The translations under genes and the position numbers were made by a program. The notes below the pieces were generated by a model, which saw only the letters and a program-made list of their open reading frames with translations, was not told where the DNA came from and ran no database searches. Source: UBA4844 sp050943255 (lineage in GTDB: Bacteria; Bacillota; Syntrophomonadia; Syntrophomonadales; Syntrophomonadaceae). Taken from it: DNA of 64,000 nt. Shown here piece by piece: positions 8,365 through 17,523 of the stretch. Within the stretch, counting starts at the first letter, position 1. Each line of letters begins with the position of its first letter. The DNA lies in the NCBI GenBank assembly GCA_050943255.1, contig JBMNOV010000004.1, forward strand, positions 15,398 to 79,397, read 5' to 3'.

Positions 8365-9327
8365 TCAATCCTCTAACAACCGATTTAAGATGTTATTCAT
8401 CTCCCGGCGACTAGCAGCACGGTTTATCTCTTCACGAATACGGGCGGCCCCCCGCATTCCCCGGATATACCAGGATAAGTGTTTGCGCATTTCTCTTACC
8501 CCTACCGTCTCACCTTTGTAAGAACAGGCTAACTCCAAATGCCTATTGGCCATAGATAAACGTTCCTCTACACTTGGGGGAGATATATAACGCCCATATT
8601 CTAGCAATTCCACACTTTCCCTGAATATAAAGGGATTACCCATAGCAGCCCGTCCTATCATAACGGCATCACAGCCTGTATAATCGAGCATACGCCTGGC
8701 ATCTTCAGCGCTCATAATATCACCATTACCTATAACCGGAATACTAATGATTTTTTTAACCTTTTTTATCATATCCCAGTCAGAATAACCGGAAAAGAAC
8801 TGGGAGCGGCTGCGCGGGTGCAGGGTTATAGCACTAACCCCCTCGGCTTCAGCCATTTGCGCCAATTCCACACAGGTCTCATCGTCATTGTTCCATCCTT
8901 TACGCATTTTTACTGTTACCGGAATTCTAACCGCCTGCACAATTTCCCGGATTATTGTACGGGCACGCGGTATATCAAGCATTAAGGCTGCTCCTTCACC
9001 GTTTTTAATTATCTTGGGTGTAGGACAGCCCATATTAATGTCGATTATATCTGCTCCCTTCTCCTGAAGAACCATAGCACCCTTAACCATTGGCTCTACC
9101 TGAGAGCCAAATATTTGCATGGCTACCGGTGAGGCTTCCCCGCTGCGGTCAGCCAGTTGCTGGGTTTTAACCTGGGAGTAAACCAAACCCATATCACTTA
9201 TCATTTCCGAAAAAACTAGCCCACAGCCACATAACCTGGCTATAAAACGATAAGCCCGGTCACTTACTCCCGCCATAGGAGCTGATACTACCCGATTAGG
9301 CATTTGCCAATTGCCGATTTTAAACAT
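8365..9327 (-). CDS. dusB: tRNA-dihydrouridine synthase
   Basis: FMN-dependent reductase that converts uridine to dihydrouridine in the tRNA D-loop, using NAD(P)H. The 320-residue protein has a TIM-barrel Dus core: SAPMAGVSD at the start, catalytic Cys101 in NMGCPTPK followed by NGEGAAL, then KMRKGW and HPRSR, and the helical tRNA-binding C-terminus. GGGGG lies 5 nt before the ATG. It directly follows coaX with a 2-bp gap. Position before the greA-lysS block matches B. subtilis yacF, which also precedes lysS. The assignment to DusB rather than another Dus paralogue rests on length and synteny. Confidence 0.93.
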   Translation of the reverse strand: MFKIGNWQMPNRVVSAPMAGVSDRAYRFIARLCGCGLVFSEMISDMGLVYSQVKTQQLADRSGEASPVAMQIFGSQVEPMVKGAMVLQEKGADIIDINMGCPTPKIIKNGEGAALMLDIPRARTIIREIVQAVRIPVTVKMRKGWNNDDETCVELAQMAEAEGVSAITLHPRSRSQFFSGYSDWDMIKKVKKIISIPVIGNGDIMSAEDARRMLDYTGCDAVMIGRAAMGNPFIFRESVELLEYGRYISPPSVEERLSMANRHLELACSYKGETVGVREMRKHLSWYIRGMRGAARIREEINRAASRREMNNILNRLLED

Positions 9328-9329
9328 GC

Positions 9330-10097
9330 TTACCCCCGGTTCATCTGATAAATAAGACGTAATCCTTCCAGGGTAAGGAAATCATCAATTATAGTAATAA
9401 CATCGGTTTCCTGTGCAATCACTGGTGCCAGCCCGCCGGTGGCAATTACTTGGAGCTGGCCGTTAATTTCCTTTTTCATCCGGCTGATTATCCCTTCAAC
9501 TTGACCTGCAAAGCCATATATTATCCCGACCTGCATGCTGGCAATGGTGTTGGGTCCAATAAAGGATGGGGGTTTAATTAATTCTACCCGGGGAAGTTTA
9601 GCAGCTTTTTCTGCCAGAGCGTCAGTTGCCGTAACTATTCCCGGAGCTATAGCTCCACCCAGGTAATCGCCTTTTTCATTTACTACACAAAAAGTAGTAG
9701 CAGTGCCAAAATCCACTATTATTATAGGTCCACCATATTTATGATAAGCGGCTACCGCATTTACAACCCGGTCAGCACCCAATTCATTAGGATTATCATA
9801 TTTTATGGTCAAATTTGTTTTAACTTTAGAATCTATTATTAAGGGCTGACAGGAAAGATACTTTTGGCCAAAACTTGCTATTTCCTTTATTACCGCCGGT
9901 ACAACTGATGATATTGCTACTCCCCTGACTTCTTTGAATCCTAATTTCTGATAGTCAAATAGTCCCTTAACTAGTACACCGTACTCATCACAGGTCCGCC
10001 TGCTGTCGGTACGAATTCGCCAGTGGGTTTTAAGGTTATCCCCGTCAAATAGTCCGATAGTTATATTAGTATTACCAACATCAAATACCAATAACAT
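9330..10097 (-). CDS. coaX: Type III pantothenate kinase
   Basis: Phosphorylates pantothenate, the first step of CoA synthesis, and is insensitive to CoA feedback in this class. ASKHA-fold hallmarks are visible: DVGNTNITIGLF phosphate loop at residues 6-17, ELGADRVVNA, DFGTATTF and the ATGGLAP adenosine-binding segment. The length (255) is typical. AAGGAGGAG lies 5 nt before the ATG. It stands between bioY and dusB, and the window also carries panB, panC and panD, so the route from ketoisovalerate to phosphopantothenate is nearly complete here. Confidence 0.96.
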   Translation of the reverse strand: MLLVFDVGNTNITIGLFDGDNLKTHWRIRTDSRRTCDEYGVLVKGLFDYQKLGFKEVRGVAISSVVPAVIKEIASFGQKYLSCQPLIIDSKVKTNLTIKYDNPNELGADRVVNAVAAYHKYGGPIIIVDFGTATTFCVVNEKGDYLGGAIAPGIVTATDALAEKAAKLPRVELIKPPSFIGPNTIASMQVGIIYGFAGQVEGIISRMKKEINGQLQVIATGGLAPVIAQETDVITIIDDFLTLEGLRLIYQMNRG

Positions 10098-10194
10098 CCA
10101 AGCTCCTCCTTAAAATAACGGCAAAAGCTACTGTCCGATTCTCTGATGTTGGCTATTATACCACAAAGGCAAAACTTTATAACTAGATTTTATA

Positions 10195-10746
10195 TTAGTA
10201 ATCCAGCCTTTTGGCTAACTCTCGCCCCAACAGTGCTGCTATTATAACCTTGACTAGATCCATAGTAAAAAACGGTATAAAACCTATCTGGATTACTCGC
10301 AGTACATCAACACTGCTTTGCAGGTAATAATTAAGAATAATATACATATAAGGCAGGCCTAAAGCATTATAAATTAATACTCCGGCAACACCAGCAAGTA
10401 GAAAATTTATTAGACCTCCGCATTTATTCAGTAGTTTTGATTGTACCCAAGCAGCCGGGGCAAATCCCAATATAAAACCAAAACTAGGCAGAAATATATA
10501 AGCTGGTCCCCCATAGGGGGGACTGGAAAATACAGGAATTCCAATTAACCCAAGTAAAAGGTAGGCTAACATACTTAAGAAAGCTGCCCGAGGGGATAAA
10601 ATATAAGCAGCCAGTAACATTACCAGGGGTTGCAAGCTAAAGGGAATTACTACCACAGGCTGAAAAATACGTACCATAATTGTAACAACACACATTATGG
10701 CGGTAAACATTGCCGCTAACACTATTTCACGAGTTGATATTTTCAT
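10195..10746 (-). CDS. bioY: Biotin transporter BioY (ECF S-component)
   Basis: Membrane substrate-binding subunit for biotin, which works with an energy-coupling module (EcfAA'T) encoded elsewhere or alone. The 183-residue protein has about six hydrophobic segments and the BioY features: an N-terminal segment ending in FQPVVVIPFSLQP, then YLLLGLIGIPVF and GGPAYIFLPSFGFILGF. An AGGAG lies just upstream of the ATG. A BirA-type palindrome sits immediately upstream (10764-10796), which supports both function and regulation by biotin. Confidence 0.95.
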   Translation of the reverse strand: MKISTREIVLAAMFTAIMCVVTIMVRIFQPVVVIPFSLQPLVMLLAAYILSPRAAFLSMLAYLLLGLIGIPVFSSPPYGGPAYIFLPSFGFILGFAPAAWVQSKLLNKCGGLINFLLAGVAGVLIYNALGLPYMYIILNYYLQSSVDVLRVIQIGFIPFFTMDLVKVIIAALLGRELAKRLDY

Positions 10747-10763
10747 ATATTACTCCTCTCCTG

Positions 10764-10796
10764 TTGTTAACCCAAATATTATCATATAGTTAACAA
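10764..10796. promoter_or_regulatory. BirA operator upstream of bioY
   Basis: Perfect palindrome TTGTTAAC-N17-GTTAACAA, 18 bp before the bioY start codon. It fits the known biotin-repressor operator of Firmicutes (TTGTTAAC arms separated by about 15-17 bp). Repression of bioY when biotin is plentiful is inferred from this. Confidence 0.85.
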
Positions 10797-10831
10797 TATT
10801 AAAATACTCATAAACATCTAAAATAATTGTT

Positions 10832-11884
10832 TTACAAACCTCGATTTTTAGCTATTAGAGCCACTTGCTGCAGGTGCTCGTGAAGGTTTTCCGGTGTGAC
10901 TAAAACCCCAAAATCCCAGGGTATGCCGGTATCCTCATAACCCATAATGCGGTGAGCTATTAAGGTGCCTATACTCGGGTAAAAATGGCTGGCATCATAA
11001 TAGTTCTTAAGGTCATTAGTAACAGAATTGGGATACATAAAGTTATAAATCTCCCCATTAGCTTCTACACAATCATGAATCCAGTGCTCATAATCCTTCA
11101 ACCGGCCCTGCTCAACCAGCAAATCGAATAACAGGCTCGAGCTGGGGGTAGTGAATATTATAAAGCGGGTTTGGGGGTTTTCCTTTTTTAGTAGTTTTAT
11201 TATTGGTTTTATACTTTCGTACTGGTAATTAGACCCGTAAACTTTTTCCCCATACCATTTAAGGTTATTATTAATTAACCACTCTCTATCTGCAGGGTCA
11301 GGTGCCACCAGATTCTTAATATTAGCCCGGTTGTAAGCAAAACTGATAGGAATACCTTGGCGTGATGCTTCGTAATTTTTATAGGCATATTTTAATACAT
11401 CAGTCGATAGCAAAGTTTTGAAGCGATAGCCTAGCTCTTGTGATTGTTCGAAATAATAGGAAGGCGGTTCAAGTTGGGTGGAAAGTTCAAGATTTTTATT
11501 GGTGGCAAAAAAGTCCAAGCCTAAAATGATATAGTCAAAATCTCTTCCCACTTGCTTTTTGGCATAATTAATATAATCCCGATATTCATGGGGAAGCATA
11601 TTATTTTGAGCATAATTAAAGGCCTTAACTTGCTCAAAATCGTACTGGCTTATATAGGTAACCCTGCTACTCCCTAGAATAAGAGCATTATAATCATGAC
11701 TGCCAAAGGTAATTAGATTAGTCTTTTGCTGTCTCTCATTAAATGATAATTGCATCTGGTTATATTTATGGGTATGTTGAAAATTCCATAGGGGATCAAT
11801 AACAAAATTGAACGCGGCAATAGCTAAGAGGGGTATTAGTATGAGGCTTATAGTTAGTATTGTCCATCTTTTGTAGGTATCCAT
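10832..11884 (-). CDS. SGNH-like surface acyltransfer partner (AlgJ/AlgX/DltD-type)
   Basis: Membrane-anchored protein of 350 residues with one N-terminal helix (residues 7-28) and an extracytoplasmic SGNH-like domain. The block I serine motif is GSSR (residues 71-74), preceded by a hydrophobic strand NALIL, and the C-terminal D297-x-x-H300 dyad (DASHF) completes the catalytic set. It lies directly downstream of an MBOAT acyltransferase gene, the arrangement of AlgI/AlgJ or DltB/DltD pairs in which MBOAT exports an acyl group and the SGNH protein transfers it to a polysaccharide. A role in O-acetylation of an extracellular glycan is inferred. GGAGG is 13 nt before the ATG, rather distant. Confidence 0.7.
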   Translation of the reverse strand: MDTYKRWTILTISLILIPLLAIAAFNFVIDPLWNFQHTHKYNQMQLSFNERQQKTNLITFGSHDYNALILGSSRVTYISQYDFEQVKAFNYAQNNMLPHEYRDYINYAKKQVGRDFDYIILGLDFFATNKNLELSTQLEPPSYYFEQSQELGYRFKTLLSTDVLKYAYKNYEASRQGIPISFAYNRANIKNLVAPDPADREWLINNNLKWYGEKVYGSNYQYESIKPIIKLLKKENPQTRFIIFTTPSSSLLFDLLVEQGRLKDYEHWIHDCVEANGEIYNFMYPNSVTNDLKNYYDASHFYPSIGTLIAHRIMGYEDTGIPWDFGVLVTPENLHEHLQQVALIAKNRGL

Positions 11885-11927
11885 GCTAGTTAAACGGCCT
11901 CCGCCTATTATTATGTAAGCTAATTAG

Positions 11928-11985
11928 AAATAGACGCAGATAACACTGGTCCTTTAGACATACAGAATAACACAGATTTATCAAT
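11928..11985. repeat. Degenerate short dispersed repeat (AGACGCAGATAACACTG type)
   Basis: In the 189-bp gap between the MBOAT and SGNH genes, AGACGCAGATAACACTG (near 11933) is followed by a diverged second copy ending ATAACACAGATTT (near 11965). A related copy, AGACACCGATAACACTGATT, lies at about 52569. It looks like a relic of a small dispersed repeat family. No coding potential was seen. Confidence 0.4.
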
Positions 11986-12073
11986 TTTAAAAAGTGATAT
12001 TAGCGCACTTACTCTATTTCTTTAATGGTTGCGTGTGCTCTATTTGGATATGCATGCAGACACGGGTGGTAAT

Positions 12074-13522
12074 TTAGAAATTTACATAAATAAACTCGCT
12101 GACCCTAGTCAGGCTGAGTATAGCTATAACCGCCAGAGCAGCTGTAAATGCAGCATTAGCCAGGGATGGTTTACAGTTTTCTTTTAACTCCAAAGAATTC
12201 TTCATAAAAAGCACGAGCAAAATACATAATATTATGATAGCAACTGCCTGGTGAAGATAATCCTCCATTAAAAACCCGCCGAAACTGACATTATACCTGG
12301 TCAGAAAACCAAATATACCTGCTATTGATTCTGGTAATATAACCCCATTTAACCCTAACATAGCCTGCAAAACCTGTATAGCTTCTTCGAAACTCGGGGC
12401 GCGGAAAAAAACCCAGGTAATATTTATAAAGTTAAAGGTAATAAACCAGGCTATAGTTTTATTCATACTAATACCTGTTTTCTGCCAGATACGATGAATT
12501 ACCAGAGCCATTCCGTGCAAAAAGCCCCAGAATATAAAGGTCCAAGCGGCTCCATGCCATAACCCGCCAATTATAAAAGTAAGTATTAGATTGCGATAAA
12601 GCCTAAACTTCCCTTTCCGGTTGCCCCCCAGGGGTATATAAATATAATCTCGCAAGAAACGGCTCAAACTGATGTGCCAGCGTCTCCAGAAGTCCTGAAT
12701 ACTTATTGCCTTATAGGGCGAATTGAAGTTTATCGGGAGTTTTAGATTAAGCATCAGCGCTGCGCCCAAGGCCATATCGGTGTAACCGCTAAAATCGAAA
12801 TATAACTGCAGGGTATAGGAGAGAGAAGTTACCCACCCTTCGATTAAGGTTAGGCTATGAGCAGAATCAAATCCAAAATTCGCCCATACCGCCAGAGTAT
12901 CGGCAATAACTACCTTTTTGAATAAACCTATACTAAATAGAAATATTCCAGATGCTATATTAAGGTAATCGGGAGCCTTCAAGGCTGGGTTGTTATACTG
13001 TTCAGCTACTTCATGATCACGTACTATGGGACCTGAGAGCAAATAGGGAAAAAAGGTAACTAGGAGCAGGTAATCGATAATACCTTTGCGCTGAACCTCA
13101 CCCCGGTAAGTATCTACCAGGTAAGCAATCTGGACAAAAGTAAAAAAGCTTATAGCAACAGGTAAGGCAATTTGCAGATATAATATATCATTTGCCAAAA
13201 AGTAATTCAGGTTATTTATTAGAAAATTCGTGTATTTGAAATAACCTAAGAAAAATATATTAAATATTAATCCCAAGCTTAACCAGAGTCGATTCCTTTT
13301 TAATCTATGGGAAATCATAAGCCGGGCAATAAGGTAATTAACCGTTATTGACCCCAGTATTAGCGGCAGGTAGTAGATGCTAAAACAGCCATAAAAAAAG
13401 AGTGAACTAATTACTAACCATCCTTTACCAGCCGTTATCCACCCTTTCCGGTTTAGCAAAAAATATATAACTATTGTGAAGGGCAAAAATACAAATATAA
13501 ACTCATAAGAATTAAAAGGCAT
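12074..13522 (-). CDS. MBOAT family O-acyltransferase (AlgI-like)
   Basis: Polytopic membrane acyltransferase of 482 residues. It carries the AlgI/DltB signature: FFPYLLSGPIVR, DFSGYTDMALG, FWRRWHISLSRFLRDYIYIPLGG, and the conserved membrane histidine His323 in GGLWHGAAW. The enzyme takes an acyl group, usually acetyl from acetyl-CoA, across the membrane for modification of a cell-wall or exopolysaccharide. The gene is followed by its probable SGNH partner. A weak AAGGGAA lies about 10 nt before the ATG. The substrate is unknown. The pair is flanked by bioY and nadC, unrelated functions, so it is probably an insertion into the backbone. Confidence 0.92.
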   Translation of the reverse strand: MPFNSYEFIFVFLPFTIVIYFLLNRKGWITAGKGWLVISSLFFYGCFSIYYLPLILGSITVNYLIARLMISHRLKRNRLWLSLGLIFNIFFLGYFKYTNFLINNLNYFLANDILYLQIALPVAISFFTFVQIAYLVDTYRGEVQRKGIIDYLLLVTFFPYLLSGPIVRDHEVAEQYNNPALKAPDYLNIASGIFLFSIGLFKKVVIADTLAVWANFGFDSAHSLTLIEGWVTSLSYTLQLYFDFSGYTDMALGAALMLNLKLPINFNSPYKAISIQDFWRRWHISLSRFLRDYIYIPLGGNRKGKFRLYRNLILTFIIGGLWHGAAWTFIFWGFLHGMALVIHRIWQKTGISMNKTIAWFITFNFINITWVFFRAPSFEEAIQVLQAMLGLNGVILPESIAGIFGFLTRYNVSFGGFLMEDYLHQAVAIIILCILLVLFMKNSLELKENCKPSLANAAFTAALAVIAILSLTRVSEFIYVNF

Positions 13523-13538
13523 TGTTTATGTTCCCTTC

Positions 13539-13592
13539 TGATAGTTGACAGGGATAAAAGGGGAATTAAGAAAGACCCCCTGTCAACTATCA
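13539..13592. repeat. 15-bp inverted repeat across the nadC stop codon
   Basis: Arms 13539-13553 (TGATAGTTGACAGGG) and 13578-13592 are perfectly complementary with a 24-nt spacer. One arm contains the nadC stop codon. It probably ends the nad operon transcript, but no T-run follows on the minus strand, so a processing or mRNA 3' stability stem is equally possible. Confidence 0.5.
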
Positions 13593-14434
13593 ACTGTACC
13601 TGTCGCAGTGATGTTAAAACTAATATCTAAACTAGCGGCAGAGTGGGTTAATGCTCCCGAGGAAATAAGGTCAACCCCGCTTTTGGCTACTTCGACCAGG
13701 GTTTCTTCATTTATTCCCCCAGAAGCCTCCAATATTGCCCGGCCGGCGGTAATTTCAACTGCCTGTTTGATCTCTTCTATTTTCATATTATCCAGAAGGA
13801 TGATATCGGCCCGGGCCTCCAGAGCTTGTTCCAGCTGTTCCAGGTTTTCTACTTCTATCTCAATCTTTATAGTATGGGGAATCTTCTTACGGGCATCTGA
13901 TACTGCCCGGGCAATGCTGCCGACTGCTTTTATATGATTATCTTTAATCATTACCCCATCATATAACCCAAAGCGATGGTTACGAGCACCACCTACAGAT
14001 ACTGCATATTTTTCCAAAGATCTAAGACCAGGGGTAGTTTTACGAGTATCCACCAGCTCGACTGGCAAGTATTTTATCATATCTACCATCTGCCGGGTTT
14101 TGCTGGCGATCCCAGATAATCGCTGCAAAAAATTAAGTGCCACCCGTTCGCCGGTAAGAAGGGTCATGGCTTTTCCCGTAACTCGTGCTATTAGGTCATT
14201 TGCCTCCAGGGTATCACCATCATTTTTAAACATTATAAAATTTATGTCTGGTTCAAGATATTGGTAGACTGCGCGGGAAACCTGTATCCCTGCTAGTACC
14301 CCTTTACTTTTGGCCACAAAAACCCCAGAAGCCTGCATATCCTCAGGAATAAGACTCATTGTAGTTAAATCCCCATGTCCTATATCCTCTTGCAGAGCTC
14401 GTTTAATAATATCCTTTAACCCAATATACTCCAT
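13583..14434 (-). CDS. nadC: Nicotinate-nucleotide pyrophosphorylase (carboxylating)
   Basis: Quinolinate phosphoribosyltransferase, which makes nicotinate mononucleotide from quinolinate and PRPP. The family features are EDIGHGDLTT near the N-terminus, LNFLQRLSGIAS, the arginine/histidine substrate residues in DTRKTTPGLR and GGARNHRFGL, and ILLDNM followed by LEASGGI of the C-terminal barrel. The length of 283 is typical. GGAGG lies 5 nt before the ATG. It is the last of nadA-nadB-nadC. Confidence 0.97.
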   Translation of the reverse strand: MEYIGLKDIIKRALQEDIGHGDLTTMSLIPEDMQASGVFVAKSKGVLAGIQVSRAVYQYLEPDINFIMFKNDGDTLEANDLIARVTGKAMTLLTGERVALNFLQRLSGIASKTRQMVDMIKYLPVELVDTRKTTPGLRSLEKYAVSVGGARNHRFGLYDGVMIKDNHIKAVGSIARAVSDARKKIPHTIKIEIEVENLEQLEQALEARADIILLDNMKIEEIKQAVEITAGRAILEASGGINEETLVEVAKSGVDLISSGALTHSAASLDISFNITATGTVDS

Positions 14435-14490
14435 TAGAACCTCCGTTTAATTTGCCACAGGTCTATTCCGACTTTTTATCTCCCTCATGC

Positions 14491-16092
14491 TCAGCAATTA
14501 ACAAAACTAGTATGTTTCAGCCATCTGAGATTATCACGCTGGGGATAATCGGAGCGGAAGTGCCCACCACGGCTTTCCTTGCGCCACAAAGCAGCCTGTA
14601 TGATTATCCTGGCTACAGTAAGCATGTTATTTACTTCATAATAAGCTAATAGATCTTCGCCCCGGCAGAGATTATTATGCAGGTATTCAACCAGGTAATT
14701 TGCCTCTTTTAATTCTTTTTCATTTCGTATTATTCCCACTTTATTCCACATTATTTCCTGCAAGCGGGGTTTACATTCATAGGGGGTTAGGGTGTTATTT
14801 GCAGGCTGACTAACACTAGTGGGATCGAACTGGCGAAATATCTCATCAACCTTGATAGTACGGCGGTAAAGTATCTCTTCCACCTTATCAACTATACGCT
14901 GGCCAAAGACGATACCCTCAAGCAAGGAATTACTAGCCAGGCGGTTAGCTCCGTGTACTCCAGTACAAGCAGCTTCTCCACAGCAGTATAATCCATATAC
15001 CCCGGTTTCACCATGAGTATTAGTCCATACTCCTCCCATGGTATAATGAGCTGCTGGTGATACTGGTACATAATCACGGCTAATATCTATGCCACGTTGC
15101 AGGCAGGTACGGTAAATATTGGGGAAACGGGCAGTTACCTGCGGTATCGCTGTCATATCCAAATACACATATTCCCCGCCATTATCATTTATTTCACTTA
15201 GAATTGCCCGGGATACAACATCTCGCGGTGCCAATTCCTGCAAATGATGATATTTATGCATAAACCTTTGGCCTTGCTGGTTATATAATAATCCTCCTTC
15301 TCCCCGAACCGCCTCAGAAATTAAGAATCTTTGGGTATCATGACTAAAAAGTACTGTCGGGTGGAATTGAATAAATTCCAAATCGGTAAGACGACAACCA
15401 GCTCTAAAACAAGCAGCCATCCCATCTGCGGTAGCCACATCAGGATTGGTGGTATTTCTATATAGTTGTCCTGCTCCCCCGGTAGCAACTATAGTAGCCC
15501 GGGCAGCATACAATAGCTGGGTGTGGCTGTTAGCGTCGTATACTAAAGCACCATAACACTCCCGCCCATTAGATGCAGTAAGTAAATCTACCAAAAATTG
15601 ATTCTCAACTATATTTATGTCCGGATTTTGTTCACAGCGTTTTACCAGGGCTATGCGTATGGCTTCACCGGTAGCATCAGCTGCATGCAAAATACGTGCC
15701 CGGCTATGAGCTCCCTCCCTAGTTAAGGATATAGAGCCATCTTTCATATCAAACTGGGCTCCAGCCTGGATAAGTTCTCTTACCCGATCTGGTCCTTCTC
15801 TGACTAGTACGTCTACCGCTTCTATATCACAAAGGCCCGCACCAGCTTCCAATGTATCCTCCAAGTGCAAAAAAGGGGAATCCTCTTCATGAACAGCAGC
15901 AGCGATTCCCCCCTGAGCAAGACCGGTATTAGAATCTTTAATTGTTTTCTTGGTTAATACTACAACCTTTCCATAAGCTACAGCCTTCAATGCGGTAAAA
16001 AGACCAGCGATCCCTCCACCAATAATTAAAAAATCTGTATTAACTACCGGTGTCCCTGGAGTAAGAACTCCAATATATCTGGTGGTAATCAT
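14491..16092 (-). CDS. nadB: L-aspartate oxidase
   Basis: Oxidises L-aspartate to iminoaspartate for quinolinate synthesis. In an anaerobe fumarate or another acceptor would replace oxygen. The FAD-binding Rossmann start is IIGGGIAGLFTAL (residues 23-35). The flavin-linked succinate-dehydrogenase-type features GLAQGGIAAA, HTMGG-like YTMGGVWT and the C-terminal SRGGHFRSDYP are present. At 533 residues it has the usual C-terminal helical domain. The ribosome site (AGAGAA) is weak. It lies between nadA and nadC in one operon. Confidence 0.96.
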   Translation of the reverse strand: MITTRYIGVLTPGTPVVNTDFLIIGGGIAGLFTALKAVAYGKVVVLTKKTIKDSNTGLAQGGIAAAVHEEDSPFLHLEDTLEAGAGLCDIEAVDVLVREGPDRVRELIQAGAQFDMKDGSISLTREGAHSRARILHAADATGEAIRIALVKRCEQNPDINIVENQFLVDLLTASNGRECYGALVYDANSHTQLLYAARATIVATGGAGQLYRNTTNPDVATADGMAACFRAGCRLTDLEFIQFHPTVLFSHDTQRFLISEAVRGEGGLLYNQQGQRFMHKYHHLQELAPRDVVSRAILSEINDNGGEYVYLDMTAIPQVTARFPNIYRTCLQRGIDISRDYVPVSPAAHYTMGGVWTNTHGETGVYGLYCCGEAACTGVHGANRLASNSLLEGIVFGQRIVDKVEEILYRRTIKVDEIFRQFDPTSVSQPANNTLTPYECKPRLQEIMWNKVGIIRNEKELKEANYLVEYLHNNLCRGEDLLAYYEVNNMLTVARIIIQAALWRKESRGGHFRSDYPQRDNLRWLKHTSFVNC

Positions 16093-16161
16093 ACAACAAT
16101 TCTCTTTTCTTCAAGAAGTCCTTCACCCGAACCTGGATATTTCTTAACTTTCTCTTAGTCT

Positions 16162-17070
16162 TTAACTAATACTAATCATTCTATCCAGAGTCTGGTATGC
16201 CTTTTGACGAATATTTTCGTCAACTTCTATTTTATTTTCTAAATACTTTAATGATTCAGCCAGTTTTTCCAGTGATGTCAGTTTCATGTCATGACAGCGG
16301 AATTCCTGCCTGGCTAAATAAAATATCTTATCAGGGCAATTTTTCTGTAAAGTATACAAAAACCCTTCTTCTGTGCCTATAATAAATTCTCTATCCATAC
16401 TTGACTTTACATAGTTTAATATACCAGCAGTTGATCTGACAGCATCAGCAAGTCCAATCACATCGGGAGCACATTCCGGGTGTACTACAACTTTGGCTCC
16501 GGGATGAAGCTTTACCAATTCCTGAACTTCCTTACCCCGTAACTGGTCATGAACCGGACAGCATCCTTCCCATAAAATCATTTTTCTTCCGGTTTGGCTC
16601 TGGATATATGCTCCAAGATTACGGTCAGGAACAAATATTATTGTCTTATCTTCCGGTATAGATCTAACCACATTTATCGCATTAGCCGAAGTACAGCATA
16701 TATCACTCTCCGCCTTAACCTCGGCTGTAGAATTAACATAACAAACAACAACTGCCCCAGGATACTTTTCCTTTAAGGCTCTTAAATCTTGGCCGGAAAT
16801 CATTTTAGCCATTTCACAGCCAGCTTTTTTTTCAGGTAATAGTACAACTTTATCAGGGCTTAAGATTTTGGCACTTTCAGCCATAAAACTTACGCCGCAA
16901 AAGACTATAATACTGGCATCAGTTGCTGCAGCCTGACGTGCTAGTTGCAAAGAATCACCCACAAAATCAGCAACATCCTGAATTTCAGGCAACTGGTAGT
17001 AATGTGCCAGTATTAAAGCATTAAGTTCCTGCTTTCTCCTAGCTATATACTCATGCAAGGTATCCGTCAT
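16162..17070 (-). CDS. nadA: Quinolinate synthase A
   Basis: Condenses iminoaspartate with dihydroxyacetone phosphate to quinolinate, using a [4Fe-4S] cluster. The cluster cysteines are visible as Cys85 (KKAGCEMAKM), Cys170 or Cys171 (EGCCPVH) and Cys259 (FRCHDMK). The substrate motifs LAHYYQLPEIQDVADFVGDS and HPEC are present. The 302-residue length fits the short NadA class typical of anaerobes. AGGAGG lies 12 nt before the ATG, slightly far. The first nad gene, it follows panD by 58 bp, so pan and nad genes may be one transcript. Confidence 0.97.
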   Translation of the reverse strand: MTDTLHEYIARRKQELNALILAHYYQLPEIQDVADFVGDSLQLARQAAATDASIIVFCGVSFMAESAKILSPDKVVLLPEKKAGCEMAKMISGQDLRALKEKYPGAVVVCYVNSTAEVKAESDICCTSANAINVVRSIPEDKTIIFVPDRNLGAYIQSQTGRKMILWEGCCPVHDQLRGKEVQELVKLHPGAKVVVHPECAPDVIGLADAVRSTAGILNYVKSSMDREFIIGTEEGFLYTLQKNCPDKIFYLARQEFRCHDMKLTSLEKLAESLKYLENKIEVDENIRQKAYQTLDRMISIS

Positions 17071-17128
17071 TTAATTCGATATCCTCCTAGGAAGAAATAC
17101 CCCAAGCTTATGCAACCATTAAATTAGC

Positions 17129-17518
17129 TTAGCTATCCCCCTGGCTTTCCTCATAACGACCATGACATACTTTTTTAATAGTGTTGTTTTCACCTATAAA
17201 CACCAGCCTGGGCTTATAGCCAGCACACTCCTCGTCCTCCAAAATAGTATAGGTAAGAATAATAACTACATCACCTTTTTGTACCAGACGGGCTGCAGCC
17301 CCATTTAAACAAATAACTCCAGAACCAGGTTCACCTTCAATTACATAGGTCTCAAAACGTGCACCATTATTATTGTTTACTATAGTTACTTTCTCATTCG
17401 CCACTATATCAGCAGCATCCATTATATCCTTGTCAATAGTAATACTTCCTACATAATTTAGAGACGCATCGGTAACTATGGCGCGATGAATTTTAGATTT
17501 CAACATATAACGAAGCAC
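17129..17518 (-). CDS. panD: Aspartate 1-decarboxylase (pyruvoyl type)
   Basis: Makes beta-alanine from aspartate. The proenzyme cleaves itself between Gly24 and Ser25 to form the pyruvoyl cofactor, and this pair is at exactly the expected place (NYVGSITID) if the GTG at 17518 is the start. GGAGG, inside the end of panC, lies 10 nt before this GTG and 22 nt before the next ATG, which also supports the GTG. Length (129) is typical. It follows panC with a 5-bp gap. Confidence 0.96.
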   Translation of the reverse strand: MLRYMLKSKIHRAIVTDASLNYVGSITIDKDIMDAADIVANEKVTIVNNNNGARFETYVIEGEPGSGVICLNGAAARLVQKGDVVIILTYTILEDEECAGYKPRLVFIGENNTIKKVCHGRYEESQGDS

Positions 17519-17523
17519 TGATT

